Below are positions 9,736-21,182 of a DNA stretch of 64,000 nucleotides, piece by piece. How positions within the stretch are numbered: the first letter of the stretch is position 1; every line of letters begins with the position of its first letter. The stretch comes from Owenia fusiformis. Lineage: Eukaryota; Annelida; Polychaeta; Sabellida; Oweniidae. Location of the stretch: contig CAIIXF020000009.1 in the NCBI GenBank assembly GCA_903813345.2, positions 2,110,001 through 2,174,000 of the forward strand. The letters run 5' to 3'. The position numbers were made by a program, and so were the translations under genes. The notes under the pieces are model-generated. The model had not been told where the DNA came from. It saw only the letters and a list, made by a program, of their open reading frames with translations, and searched no databases.

Positions 9736-10480
9736 AAGTGCTTTATATGATTGTATTATAGCATTGTATAACTGCAATATAAAACCAACACTCATCGTAT
9801 ACAACTCTTGAGAACGATAAACAACTCTTGGATATAGCGTATACAACTCTTGGGCAGCGTATACAACTCTTCGACTTGATATACAAATGCTGAATTTAGA
9901 TTAACCTGTTATTGATTAAGATTAGGGTAGGATAATAAGATCCTAGCTGATACAGCTGACAAAATAACGTCAGAAAAGGAAGATGTAATTGGTAGAAAAT
10001 TATCAAAATACAGCAGCATTCGCGCTAGGCATTTTCAAATCTAAGTCCCAGGACCCAAGGGCTTTTAAAAATCTGGGTCCTCTCCAAAAAATTGGGGTCC
10101 CAGCCTGAGCCATGATTTTTATTTCCCGCCAATCAAACATATAATTCACATGACTTGTCACGTGATATGTTGACCTAGATATTTGAGTGATGATTTACAG
10201 GTCAAATTTATTACCGATTCAATCGTTTTTAGGCAGACACAATTTAAGGAAATGTTTCATAATACATAATGAATTCATTTTTTATAATAATGTGCGATAA
10301 TCGAATTGGAAAATGAAGAAAATGGCACTTCTTAGTGCAACTGATCGAAAGATCGTTCGCCATTTTGTCCAAGAGGAAGATGATCGGTAGCGAATGAATT
10401 GTGGGAATGATTTCTGCAAGATCGACAGTTTAATTGGCTTACAAATTAAGCATGTGATCAATGGAATCATGGGAGGTTAT
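9736..10480. repeat. non-coding stretch with GTATACAACTCTTG repeats
   Basis: Four to five short copies of GTATACAACTCTTG or close variants lie at 9797-9890. The rest contains GGTCCT/GGGTCC-rich sequence near 10040-10110 that recurs near 10640-10690. No coding signal. Confidence 0.4.
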
Positions 10481-10599
10481 ATTGTTTATTCAACGCATGC
10501 GCGTCATCACTATATTTACAAACACGGAAGTGGAAAAAAATCAGAATATATCTTTTGTTTTTAGTGCAGTTTACGTTCAGTTTTTCATCGATTATTAAG
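10481..10599 (+). promoter_or_regulatory. putative SAMD8 promoter and first non-coding exon
   Basis: CGCATGCGCG (10494-10503) resembles an NRF1 site and ACGGAAGTG (10524-10532) an ETS/GABP site, both common in housekeeping promoters without TATA. Downstream, ATTATTAAG at 10591-10599 is followed by the strong donor GTAAGG, and a good acceptor (TCTGTTTCAG, ending 11470) precedes the coding exon. I infer a 5' UTR exon ending at 10599 spliced to 11471; the transcription start is unknown. Confidence 0.4.
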
Positions 10600-11584
10600 G
10601 TAAGGGTTTATGAAATTATCCATGACAAGTAAATTTACGTCCTGGGGACGCAATAGAGCTAAAATATCGGGGTCCTGGGCCAAAAATCTGCGTAAATACG
10701 CAAGTTTTTTTGCGTTAACGGGAAGGCTGATACAGGCTGATTATGTTTTTAGAAAAAAACTTGTCAGTAAGTAAGTTTTAAGTTCTTTCAAATAAACACC
10801 CTGTACAAAATAAATGCACAGTGGGCCTAGTTGAGAGAAACTCATGTCTACGTTTACTGAAAAATAATGAAAATGCAATGATATTTAAAAGTACATATAT
10901 GTAAGTGTATTAAATTACACAAAAGTTTTTTACAAATGTTGACTCGGGAATAGAAAAGGTTTAAAAAGTAAAATACTCAATAGTTTTGCCTGATATGTAA
11001 ATGGTAGATGAATGGTACTGTCAATAGGGCGACGTGACTTGCATCAAGGACGTCTACCAGACTTCTTTCTTTGCATTCAGTACTATGCAATTTATTTTCA
11101 ATCATCCATTCAGAGGCAACATGTGATAAATAGGTCTATTGTAATAAAATGGAATATAAGTGACACATCAAAAGGACCAACATGAAATAACAAGGTTCCC
11201 ATTGTGAAAAATGCCAGTTTTTTAAACCATATATAAAGACAATATTGTCAATTTGTTCTTAGAATAAGAACTGAATCCTAGGAGCTATTCTAGTTTCTAT
11301 ATTGCTTTGAATTAATCTAAAGACTGGTTTGCATAATTTTAAGTAAGCCTTCAATGTTTCAGACTCCAAGTAAATTTTGATGGTGATGGTTTAATGAAAC
11401 ATACAAAGCATAATAGTGGCATTTATTAAGTGACTTTCAGAAATCAATAACAATATTTTCTCTGTTTCAGAAATATGACACACTTGAATAGGGCATTGTT
11501 TCAGCATAGGGTATAGTTCCGGCATAGGGCATAGTTCCAGCATATCGCATAGGGCACAGTTCAAACTCACTTTGAGGCTTAGCT

Positions 11585-12237
11585 ATGGCAGAGAATTGGA
11601 CAACACAGGAAGTAGCTAACTGGCTCCAGCAAAACAGCTTCGGCAAATACGTTGGTGAACTAACTGAAGTCCACAAGATAGATGGCGCTGCATTGTTAAC
11701 TCTAACAGAAGATGACCTTCGTCAACCGCCCCTACAGATTCGGGTTCTAGGAGATATAAAACGTTTAATTCTAGCTGTAAAAAAATTACAAAGAGACAAT
11801 CAAGCTGCTATTGATTTAATGGGTTACCACAATCAAGTGTTTCAGGTCGCAAGAAATGACCCTCAGAATGGAAGTCCGGCGATTTTAAGAGACAATTTAC
11901 AACATCGTCACTTTGAGCGTTTAGATAGTGACTCAGTTTACTCAGAAGATGGCACTGATATGGCAGTCGATACAAAATGTCGCCTTTTAAGGAATCCACG
12001 TCCTGAATACTGGAAAACAGCACTTAGTTTTGTATACGCTTTCACGGTGTTTTTATTAACTGCATTTATGATGGCGGTGTCCCATGATCGGGTGCCCGAC
12101 CCAGAGAAGTACCCCCCTCTGCCTGATATATTTTTAGACAATATGCCATATGTACCATGGGCATTTGAGATATGTGAGGTGATAGCTGTCATTATGATGA
12201 GCATATTTGGTGGATTGTTGGTGTTTCATAGACACAG
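11585..12237 (+). CDS. SAMD8: SAMD8 coding exon 1: SAM domain and first membrane segments
   Basis: 217 residues plus two bases, ending at the donor GTATGA. It includes [20 protein letters not shown] (SAM helix 1-2), the linker, a first membrane helix ([20 protein letters not shown]), the luminal PPLPDIF motif and a second helix ([19 protein letters not shown]). The ATG is preceded by an in-frame upstream region without a better start, and homology begins right after it. Confidence 0.93.
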
Positions 12238-15200
12238 GTATGATTTTCATGCATTTGTATAAAGACTCCTGTCGGTTCATATTTACATGAAGATATATAG
12301 AGATTATCCTATATGAGGTTCAGGATATTGGGATTATCCCGAGGCCAATATAATATATTTGCCCGAGGGCCGCATGTTTATCCCATACCAATCTTGGTCA
12401 TCTGGTTCACATTGTTCAATCGTGGAAATATTCTAGAATATTCATGTCCAGTTTTGTTTTCTTGGCCGTGGGCGGATTTTTTTGTTCTCTCAAATATCCC
12501 CACATTTATTTTCTCGAATTTTTTAAGTGAATGCTCCTTCCATTTTTAAACCATCAAACAGATCGCCGTTGTCGTTTACAGTCATTACGCGAACGTTACA
12601 AATTATGAACAAATATGCGAGCGGCGATTATGACGTAGCGGGAAGATATACTATATCTGCTCGCTCGGAGCGGGACGTAAAGCTATATCTGCCCGCTGAT
12701 GAAAATATAAGTTTTTACAAACCGGCTTTATGTACCTGTAACACGTCCAAGTATGGGATAAATAGGTTTATCCTGTGACAAGTGAGGTTTCAGGTACATA
12801 ACAGCGGGATATGAAATCGATATCTTGGAGGAGCGGGACATATATATATCTCCCTCTGTATATCTCCCGCACCAATATTCCCGGGAAAACGTTTTCACTT
12901 GGTGTAGAAACAGTCAAAATTCGTTAGAATATCTTGATATAGCGAAACTACCAAAATGGAAGCAGACAACGGTAGATATTTTCTTGACCAAAACGTCGAA
13001 GAATTTCTTGAAAGTAATGAAAATGAGAATACTCTCAAGAAAACCATACATTTATCAGTTGAGGGAATAATCAATGTCTCATAGATAAAAGTCACTTGTC
13101 ATAGGATAAATTAGTTATGTGATGCTCAGTTTTGGATATGGGATATATATATTTATCCCATACTTGGACGTGTTACGGGGACATAAAGCCGGTTTGTAAA
13201 AATTTATATTTTCATCAGCGGGCAGATATAGCTTTACGTCCCGCTCCGAGCGGGCAGATATACATAATCGCTGTTCCCGTATTGGTTCTTTTTTGTAACG
13301 TTCGCATACTGTAAACGACAATGGAGAAAAACGCAGACAATCTTGACCTGTTTGATGCTTTAAAGAAGGGAAGGAGCAGTGTACCGGCATTAATAATCAA
13401 AGATTTGAATAGGAAAGAAACAGGAATACAAAACTGAACATGAATATTTTAAGAATATTCCACGGTTGGTTGCAAAGTTTCTGAACTTTGGCAAATTGAA
13501 CAATGTGATTGGTATAGTCTGTTCAGGATATTTGGATTATCCCTTGGCCAATATAATATATCTACCCTCGGGACCCACGGCCCTCGGGCAGATATATTAT
13601 ATTGGCCTTGGGATAATCCCAATATCCTGAACCTCATATAGGATAAATAGAGATTATCCTATATGAGGTTCAGGATATTGGGATTATCCCGAGGCAAATA
13701 TAATATATTTGCCCGAGGGCCGCAGGTCCCGAGGGAAAATATATTATATTGGCCAAGGGATAATCCCAATATCCTGAACCGACTATAGGATAATATGTTT
13801 ATCCCATACCAATCTTGGTCATCTGGGTCTCATTGTTCAATCGTGGAAATATTTTAGAATATTCATGTTCAGTTTTGTTTTCTTGGCCATGGGCGGACTT
13901 TCCTGTTCTCTCAAATATTCCCACATTTTCTCGAATTTTTTGATTGATCAAGTGGATGTTCCTTCCCTTTTTAAACCATCAAACAGATCCCGATAGTCTG
14001 TGTTTTCTCCATTGTCGTTTACAGTCATTACGCGAACGTTACAAATTATGAACAAATATGCGAGCGGCGATTATGACGTAGCGGGCAGATATACTATATC
14101 TGCCCGCTCGGAGCGGGACGTAAAGCTATATCTGCCCGCTGATGAAAATATAAGATTTTACAAACCGGCTTTATGTACCTGTAACACGTCCAAGTATGGG
14201 ATAATCTCTATGTATTTCATACCTACTGAGGTTCTAGGTACATAACGAGCGGGAATATATACTGTATCTAGCCAAGGCCTGGGGCGGGATGGATACACGC
14301 TGTGTCCATCCCGGTCCCGCTCCTGAAATTTTTTTTCACAATTTTTTCAAAAATCTTTTTTCAATTTTTTTTTCAATTTTTTCAAATTTTTTTTTCAAAA
14401 ATTTTTTTGTCCAATTTTTCCCCAAAATTTTTTTACATTATTTTCAAACATTTTTTTTCACATTTTTTTCAATTTTTTTCAAAATATGAGTTATTAGTTT
14501 GAAAATCTCAGAAACTTAAAAAAAAACACTTTATAACACCAAGAAAATGCGTATCTTAAGTATATTTTTGAATTTTGGAACTTTATAAGGTATATGACGT
14601 ACACGGTACCTAGAACATCAGTAGGTATGAAATACATCTGTTATGTAAGGTCGGTTTTGGATACAGGGTTTATCCCTCGGGAAATATGTGTATACACATA
14701 TTTCCCTTGGGATAAAACCTGTATCCAAAACCTCCCAGTACATAACCCTTATATATACCCCATATCCAAAACCTCCCATAACATAACCCTCATTCATCTA
14801 ATGGATTATTTTCCAATTTTATTTCAAAATTAGTTTTCCAAAATTGCGGTCAAATGTTTAAAAAATAGTATTTTTTTAATGAATATTTTTTTTATTTACA
14901 TATCTATAGCATAATTGCATTTTGTATTTTCGGTTAGAGTTAAATGAAAATCAATCCAATTTCAAACACCTTAAAAGCTTGAAACATGTACAGTGTGGTT
15001 TGCATTTGTATCAAATGACAGGTGGTGACATTTTGCATGTAAATACCTTTTATTGACTTTAATTGTGGTCATTTGTTGTATTTCCAGATTTATAATACTG
15101 AGGCGTTGGTTCTCTCTCTGTGGGACTGTGTTTCTGTTGAGAAGTATTACTATGTTCATCACATCACTCTCTGTACCAGGAATTCATCTGCAGTGTGAGA

Positions 15201-18200
15201 GGGTAAGTTTGGGGGATGGGTTGAAGAAGTTTGGGCCTGGGGGGATGAATTAAGTCTTGCTTTTGACACCTCCCATACATCATACCTCTGAAGGTGAAGT
15301 TAACGGGGACGGGGATTTGAGGGCATTAATCCCAAATTAAGGGTTGAATTAAAAGGGGGTTAATTGCCATATTTATCATCATATATGTATCTGTGCTAAG
15401 GTGAAGGGGCAAGTATTGGGATAAGTAGTGGGATTGAGTAGTGGGAGAGAGGCAGGGTGTTCTTTGTAGCAGGAATTAATTTTTCTATAAAACCATTATC
15501 TTTCTTGAAAAAATGCATGATTTCCTCTAACCTTATCTTATTGTACAGGGTGATGTCTTAATTGTCATTGTACAGGGTGATCTCAGTATACAAGGTATAT
15601 CATTGTACTTGTACAGGGTGATCCCATTGCACAGATGATGTCATTGTACAAGGTGATATCATTGTCCAGGGTTATCTAATTGTACAAGGTGAAATCATTG
15701 TACAGGGTTATCTCATTGTACAGGGTGATCTCATAGTATTGGTTGATTTCATTGTGCAGGGTAATAGCATTGTAAAAGGTGATCTAAAACTATTAATTTC
15801 ACTCCAGCATCCAAGCAACATGTCTTATCCTTTAAAGGTAGTATTTAGTTGAATTAAGTTGCGCTTCTGGGATATGGTTGCAAGTTATTCTTTTTTGCTT
15901 CTTTTACACTCTTAAAGATAACATTGACAAATATACATTGGTGTGGTGTGGTGTGGTGTGATTTTAGAGTTTTGGAGATAACAGGAAGTTGTATCAAGTT
16001 ATTTTTGCTCCTATACTTTATGAATATACCATTTGCATTCATTTGACTTCATTTCTTAAAAGTGAGCTTTAATCTTCATATGAACATATTTTCTTTATAT
16101 TTGGTCTGATAATGTAACATATTGAGTGCGAGGAGCCCCAAAGAACCCTTAACAAAATGACTTGATGCAACTTCCTGTGTACTTAATAAATATAAAATAA
16201 CAAGATGATCAGTTTCAATACTGAGTTGCAGTTCTGTTGAATGTTCTTCTACTTATGTTTCAGTTCTAATTAAATGTTCTTTCGCCTTTGTAACATGGAT
16301 TATTTTGAAAGGATTTATTTTTCTTATGTCCATCATTCTTTGATTTTGGGTAATTTTTATGTCATCTCCACAAGTGGTGACATAATATTGTATAATCTCA
16401 AACTTTTGTGTGGTGGTGTTTCATTGGTTGGTGTTCAGTGGTGGGTGTTCAGTGTCTGTAACATATGGCAGGTGGTGACATGTTGCATGTTAATTGCCTA
16501 GTTTCATATTCTTTCTAATTCACCAAAATAACATATGCACCAAATTAACCCAAATTACATTATATTATTTAGGCTCGATGGCTTTTTCTTTAACACATTG
16601 ACGATGGCTCTACGTGTTTTTAAAATAATTTTAATGATGTGACTTGCTGAAAAGATTAAAATGTGGTCAACTTTTTCATATAAAAAGTCTTCCATTTCAA
16701 CTCTTAATACATTTTGTAAATGGCCAGCTTTTCAATGTATAATCTTATACTTTAAAGCTTTAAAGTATAAGCCAAAAAAATAGCATTCTGTTTCATTCTG
16801 CTATAAATAGATTTTCATTAATTTCTGCCTTGTATGCAGGACTAATATTAATTGATGAATTTAGTTTCTGAAAATAATTTCTGTTAAACCGCAACATATA
16901 CCCACTAGGGTGTCTAGCGGCTTGTTTTTTATAGTGTATATTATATAAGAATTATGAAATAAATAAAAATTGAATTGAATCACATCACAATATTTGACTT
17001 AGTGGAAAACTTATCCTTTGATCCATTCCTCTGAATGGAAACAATTGTACTGATATATTTATATACATGTACATGTGTATTTTTTCAGAAACATGGGGAT
17101 ATATGGGGCCAACTTTCTAAGGCCATTGAGATCTGGAAAGGATTTGGAATGACCCTACAGGGTGTCAGGACTTGTGGTGACTACATGTTTAGTGGGCATA
17201 CAGTCGTTCTCACAATGTTGAACTTCTTTATTACTGAATGTAAGTGATTTATTAATAAGGATTTGTCATCTTCGGTGTATGGAGTTTCAGAGAATATGAA
17301 TTCTTTTATATTTTTAAAAAGGTTTTGTGGGATTCATTTCTATTAGGTTTATAGCACTCAGGAGGAGGGATAACCCCATGATTCAATTGATGACATACGA
17401 TTTCCTCCTTCGCGCACCTCCTTTCCCGGAAATACGTATATTTATACTTCTCTCCATCTTGGTTTTCAAAGTTTTCAAATTGACCTAGTTTTAATCCAAT
17501 CAACGATCGACTCGCTAAACCAATCAGCGATGATGTCATCTCAATACAGATTTACATTATAAGCGTATGTCATCTTTGAACCCTGGGGTTTCTCCCCCTC
17601 TTTAGCACTCCGAGTTCTTGTTGAATGCTGAATTGTTCAAAATAAGCACTAAATCTGCACTAGTAATCATCAGTTTCAGTTTATCATGGAGTAGTTCTCT
17701 CTGCATACAGTAATAAAGTTTTATGTTAATAAGTGTTAAAAAACGTAATGAAATGTTTGAGATTTACAAAAATATTTGATGTACTGTATTTATATATTTT
17801 CATCAAGTAAACCAGAAAACCAGTTTACATGATGAAGATATACGAATACATTGAAAATTTGTATATCTCAAACATTTTGTTTTATAGAATAATAAGATAT
17901 GAATTATTAATGGATGTAAAAATGATGTAAATTATTCTAATTTTGTTTCAGATTCTCCGCGGAAGATGCATCTTCTTCATACAATGTCCTGGGTGCTCCA
18001 TCTATTTGGCTGTTTCTTCATCCTCGCTGCACACGAACATTACTCAATTGACGTATTCGTTGCATTCTACATCTCATCTCGATTATTCTTATACTATCAC
18101 TCATTGGCTAATAACAAGGCCTTGAGTAATTCCGATTATAAACGAGTTAGGATTTGGTTCCCGATGTTTTCATTTTTTGAATCTGAGTGCAGTGGCATCG

Positions 18201-18292
18201 TCCCAAATGAATATGAGTGGCCGCTACCTTGGCCGAGTAAAATTAAGTCGTATTTTACGGAGCATTTAACCAATGGGAAAAAGAGGTTATAG
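11585..18292 (+). CDS. SAMD8: SAMD8 / sphingomyelin synthase-related protein (SMSr), complete gene
   Basis: Four coding exons (11585-12237, 15088-15202, 17089-17239, 17952-18292) join in frame with GT-AG junctions to 419 residues, close to the usual length of about 415. The product has an N-terminal SAM domain (residues about 3-70), then a six-pass membrane core of the sphingomyelin synthase family. The catalytic triad is visible: H293 in SGHTVVLT, H336 and D340 in AHEHYSID; the 43- and 4-residue spacing equals that of SMS1. SMSr is an ER protein that makes ceramide phosphoethanolamine and helps keep ER ceramide low, and the SAM domain drives its oligomerisation. The residue before the catalytic region follows SMSr ([18 protein letters not shown]) rather than SMS1/2. 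AATAAA near 18532 could end the mRNA. No defects seen. Confidence 0.95.
12297..14204. repeat. nest of concentric hairpin elements in SAMD8 intron 1
   Basis: Two recurring modules are mixed here. Module X (about 385-406 bases, TTATCCCATAC... to ...GTATGGGATAA) occurs at 12378-12761 (+), 13153-13515 (-, one end lost) and 13799-14204 (+). Module Y is a hairpin, complete at 13654-13793 (140 bases, TTATCCTATATGAGG at one end, TATAGGATAA at the other), truncated at 13516-13646, and present as a left half at 12304-12377. ATAGAGA precedes TTATCC at 12297 and again at 13647, consistent with a duplication or target repeat. Inner shells of the hairpins again start TTATCCC and end GGGATAA. Confidence 0.75.
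12957..13085 (+). CDS. short reading frame between hairpin modules, unrecognised
   Basis: A 42-codon frame starts ATGGAAGCAGACAACGG and ends TAG, with the acidic, asparagine-rich look of a protein N-terminus ([20 protein letters not shown]). The E-E-F-L-x-x-x-x-N-x-N-T-x-K-K-T pattern is reminiscent of the N-terminal region of tyrosine-recombinase (Crypton-like) proteins. That is a weak impression, not an identification. It may be a captured first exon within a non-autonomous element. Confidence 0.25.
14323..14505 (+). repeat. T-rich tract (CAATTTTTTTTCAA type)
   Basis: About 180 bases that are nearly all T with interspersed CAA and AAA. It follows a small hairpin (GGGATGGATACACG with GTGTCCATCCCG, 14286-14312). 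A tract of the same type lies next to hairpin elements at 46975-47125. Confidence 0.6.
14640..14765. repeat. hairpin element, TTATCC family
   Basis: A near-perfect palindrome centred at about 14697: TTATGTAAGGTCGGTTTTGG, then TATCCCTCGGGAAATATGTG, with complements on the right. The outer part (TACTGGGAGGTTTTGGATA) is shared with the element at 40738-41045. Confidence 0.6.
15088..15202 (+). CDS. SAMD8: SAMD8 coding exon 2
   Basis: Acceptor TTTCCAG, donor GTAAGT. Encodes [20 protein letters not shown] and [14 protein letters not shown], the third membrane segment and the conserved SxPG-x-H-L-Q-C loop of the family. Confidence 0.93.
15540..15790 (+). repeat. degenerate tandem repeat ACAGGGTGAT-CTCATTGT
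   Basis: About 12 units of 17-23 bases in SAMD8 intron 2, for example at 15546, 15574, 15615, 15666, 15701 and 15719. Units differ by several substitutions. Confidence 0.7.
15791..16358. repeat. intron sequence with dispersed repeat fragment
   Basis: A GTGTG/GTGGT microsatellite lies at 15940-15960. At about 16027 the motif CCATTTGCATTCATTTGACT followed by CTTAAAAGTGAGC begins a fragment of the repeat seen at 38708 and 45955. Confidence 0.45.
16359..16497 (+). repeat. ATGTCACC-AGTGGTGACAT dispersed repeat, copy
   Basis: Short palindromic start (TATGTCATCTCC, AGTGGTGACATA), a TTGGTGTTCAGTG-rich middle, then TGTCTGTAACATATGGCAGG and TGGTGACATGTTGCATG. Other copies: 31868, 55094 and 62863 (+), 3790 and 21293 (-). 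Partial copies: 14985 and 39530 (+). Confidence 0.6.
17089..17239 (+). CDS. SAMD8: SAMD8 coding exon 3: first catalytic histidine
   Basis: Acceptor TTTTTTCAG, donor GTAAGT (phase 1). Encodes [20 protein letters not shown] and the following [10 protein letters not shown]. It carries H293 of the catalytic triad. Confidence 0.94.
17752..17880. repeat. imperfect palindrome in SAMD8 intron 3
   Basis: AATGTTTGAGATTTACAAA on the left is the inverse of TTTGTATATCTCAAACATT on the right, with an inner pair TTTTCATCAAGTAAAC and GTTTACATGATGAA. Probably a small MITE. Confidence 0.5.
17952..18292 (+). CDS. SAMD8: SAMD8 coding exon 4: catalytic His/Asp and C-terminus
   Basis: Acceptor TTGTTTCAG; ends in TAG. 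Encodes [20 protein letters not shown] with [10 protein letters not shown]336 and D340, then the cytosolic tail with [11 protein letters not shown] and VPNEYEWP, which are conserved in SMSr proteins. Confidence 0.94.
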
Positions 18293-19610
18293 AGAATATT
18301 TGGTCACTAGAGGCGGGAAATCTGTTTTCTCTCCGTATTCTCTCTAACAGTCTAATGAGCGTATGGTTTCAATGAGTGTACATGCGACTTAGGTTCAACA
18401 TGATCTCAAGAAAACACAAAGTGTAATGCATTGGTTTCGATTATTTACACATTAGATAACAATTGATGATTACATTTAATGTAGAGAAAGAAAAACAGGA
18501 GCTATAGAGTATGTAAACCTTAGTGATATCAAATAAAACGATTATCAATGATATTTTTTCTAAATATTTGTATGTGAGCTTATTATCTCTCAATATCTTA
18601 CCCTTTTAACTTTCAATTTGGAAACCACACTGCATGCTCATTCGAGAGAATACGGTATTTGGTTTTTATATTGATTATGTGCACTCATTAGAGAGAATAC
18701 AGTATTTAGATTTTATTGATTATGTAACATGCACTGCTTATATTCTGTGGATAAATTATATTGTGGTCATATTTGTAATGCAGCGTAAAAGTGCAAAACT
18801 ATTACGGATCCCCAATTTATTACTAATCTAACATAAAATTACTTGCAGATTGCAGGTGTGAAATAGATTATATATTTATATCATGAAAACCTAGGTTATG
18901 AAAGTAATCAAGCCATGACTAAATTTATGTACATGTATGAAGAATATTGTCTACTTTATATATCTACAGACAATCTGACGTTTAGCTTGATATTTATAAA
19001 TCCGTGTTTTACATTGTAAATTGTACACCATATAATATTTATATCTGTCTACAATGTAAGCTATGTGTATCAGGAGGGAATTTATATTCAGCCAGCAACA
19101 GATAATTTTTCAGAACCTTTTCATTAAAATCATCTGCTGTTTTGAAATATTTTTCTGTTTTAAACCATGTTTTTGCCAGTTGCTTTCAATTTCATTTGTT
19201 TTTCCTGTTTTTAAAAATTCAAAGGAAAATTTTGCCAGTTGCTTTCAATTTTATTGGTTTTTCCTGTTTTTAAACATTCAAATGAAAATTTTCAAAGACT
19301 GAGCCCAAAGTTGCGTCTACACTCGCAGCATCTATTTATTCCCACGAGGCAGTATGAAATATATTTTTGGGACTATGTTGTTCTAAATAAGAATATGAGA
19401 AAAATTGAACCAATGCCAAATTCAAATTAAGCCAGAAGCTTTTTGCAAGGGCTTTGCAAGATCAGCATTTTGACCTGTGTAAGCACCTACTTGGCTATTT
19501 CACGAAACTGCATACTTATGAAATTGATGTTGGTAATGTCAATTTCATAGATTCTAAACAACTTTCATCTTTTGTAAAATATAGAATACATATGATATTA
19601 TATACTTGGT
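18293..19610 (+). other. SAMD8 3' UTR and spacer with two local duplications
   Basis: AATAAA near 18532 is a candidate polyadenylation signal. A unit of about 58 bases is duplicated at 18640-18735 (GAGAGAATACGGTATTTGG, GAGAGAATACAGTATTTAG), and one of about 63 bases at 19172-19292 (TTTTGCCAGTTGCTTTCAAT). No coding signal. Confidence 0.5.
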
Positions 19611-20325
19611 GGATTTACACTTGCGCGCTAAGACGTCTTAGCTAAAACGTTTTAGCGTTAAAGCGTTTTACAAATGTAATGTAAATCCAGATTTACTCAT
19701 GAGCTCTCGGCTAAGAGCGCTTAGCTAAAACGTTTTAGAGCCCTAGTCATAGCCAAGACGTCTTAGCGTTAAAACGTTTTACGAAGCAAGTGTAAATCCA
19801 TCGGTTTTAGCTAAGAGCTTTTAGCCCGGTTTTTGCGTTGCGCCGAACGAAACATTTGAAACTTTCCATTTACTTATGTCGCATGGTCCTTTATTTTGCC
19901 TTATCCCTTGTTCCCAATACCATCCCAAAATTATTGAGAAGAACTTATTTGCCTGGCGATTTATCATAATCCTAATTTATGCCTACAATCTTCTTGTTCT
20001 CTTTCATGCTTTTAACAATGCTGTCTTTAGGACATATTTTTCTGAAACGGATGCATTCTTTAGTACAAAGTCGAGTACGAAGTATGGAAGCGGGTAAGGA
20101 ATAGCTATATTGACTGAACCGTCCTTCAACCAGTACTGAACTGCCTTTTTCATTTTACATGTATACCTACATATCTCTAAGACGTTTTAGGAAAACAGGT
20201 GTAAACTCAATCTTATTTCCTAAGACGTCTTGAAAATGGTAATGTAAACTCAACTTAATTTTCCTAAAACGTTTTAGCCAAAACGTCTTGAAATGCTGCG
20301 CGTAGTGTAAATTGGGCTACTGTGT
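19611..20325. mobile_element. TIR element packed with ACGT-centred palindromes, copy 1
   Basis: Ends GATTTACACTTGCGCG and CGCGTAGTGTAAATT are inverted. At least ten 12-14 base palindromes of the types CTAAGACGTCTTAG and CTAAAACGTTTTAG lie in the two subterminal zones (19628-19785 and 20178-20295). They are separated by recurring TGTAAATCC or TGTAAACTC signals, so the ends look built from small hairpin modules. The centre has no gene I recognise. A second copy is at 27335-28040. Confidence 0.7.
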
Positions 20326-21180
20326 TCTGCTTGGCTGGATTAATATTATATATCATGCAGGTCAACACAGTATCAGAGTATCAGTCATATATCAAGGACA
20401 TATATTACACATCAAATTGAACTTATATGGCAGTATTAAAGGCCACACCATTTGTTACTATAGTCATGCACCATTGGACATTGTCCAGGCTTAAAATGGC
20501 TCTGTGTTGGTTTGGTTTCAAATGTTGCCTTATTTTGTGATTTCAGTGTTTGTATAGTAATGAGAGGGGGGGGGGGGGTCATACTCCTTCTACAGCAAAC
20601 AACATTAATAACCCGTAAAATAATGTGAAAATAAAGATTTAATGAAAAAAATGGAGGTGTATCACTAACATTTCATGATTGTATAAAATACATATTATCT
20701 CATTGATCTACTGTATGCAAAATGACACCATTACTCATATATGTATTGTATTGTATTTTTATGGGACAATCTCAATTAACGTATATAATAGTTGCAACTT
20801 TTATTGTTTGCCTGCTATACATGTATATACCACTTCATAGGTCACCAGACCTGCCAGTTCACGCCATTTTCTAGGAATGTTTCGTTTTTAACCTTTTTAA
20901 CTGAAATCTGAAAGCCAATTTACAACCTGCATGTCAAGAGTGAAGGTATTTTCAGTAAAACCTGCCCTCAAAAATGCAGCTTGCAAGATTAAGATAGGCT
21001 AAAGTTGTCTTTTGGATTGAATTCATATTTTAAACCTAAGTGCAATTGACAGAAAGAAAATCAATCTCATAGACCTACATGATATTATATTAATAAAGGT
21101 AGAACAGAGATTTTATTTTGATTGATGTGCTGAACATGCATTTAGCCACATTATCATTCTACTCTGGCTACCTTAATTAA
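20326..21180. other. non-coding, nothing recognised
   Basis: Contains a run of 13 G at 20566-20578; otherwise plain AT-rich sequence. Confidence 0.4.
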
Positions 21181-21182
21181 TA

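Noticed and set aside
19876-20097. 73-residue hydrophobic frame inside the ACGT-palindrome element
   Set aside because: The frame is not kept in the second copy at 27600-27840.
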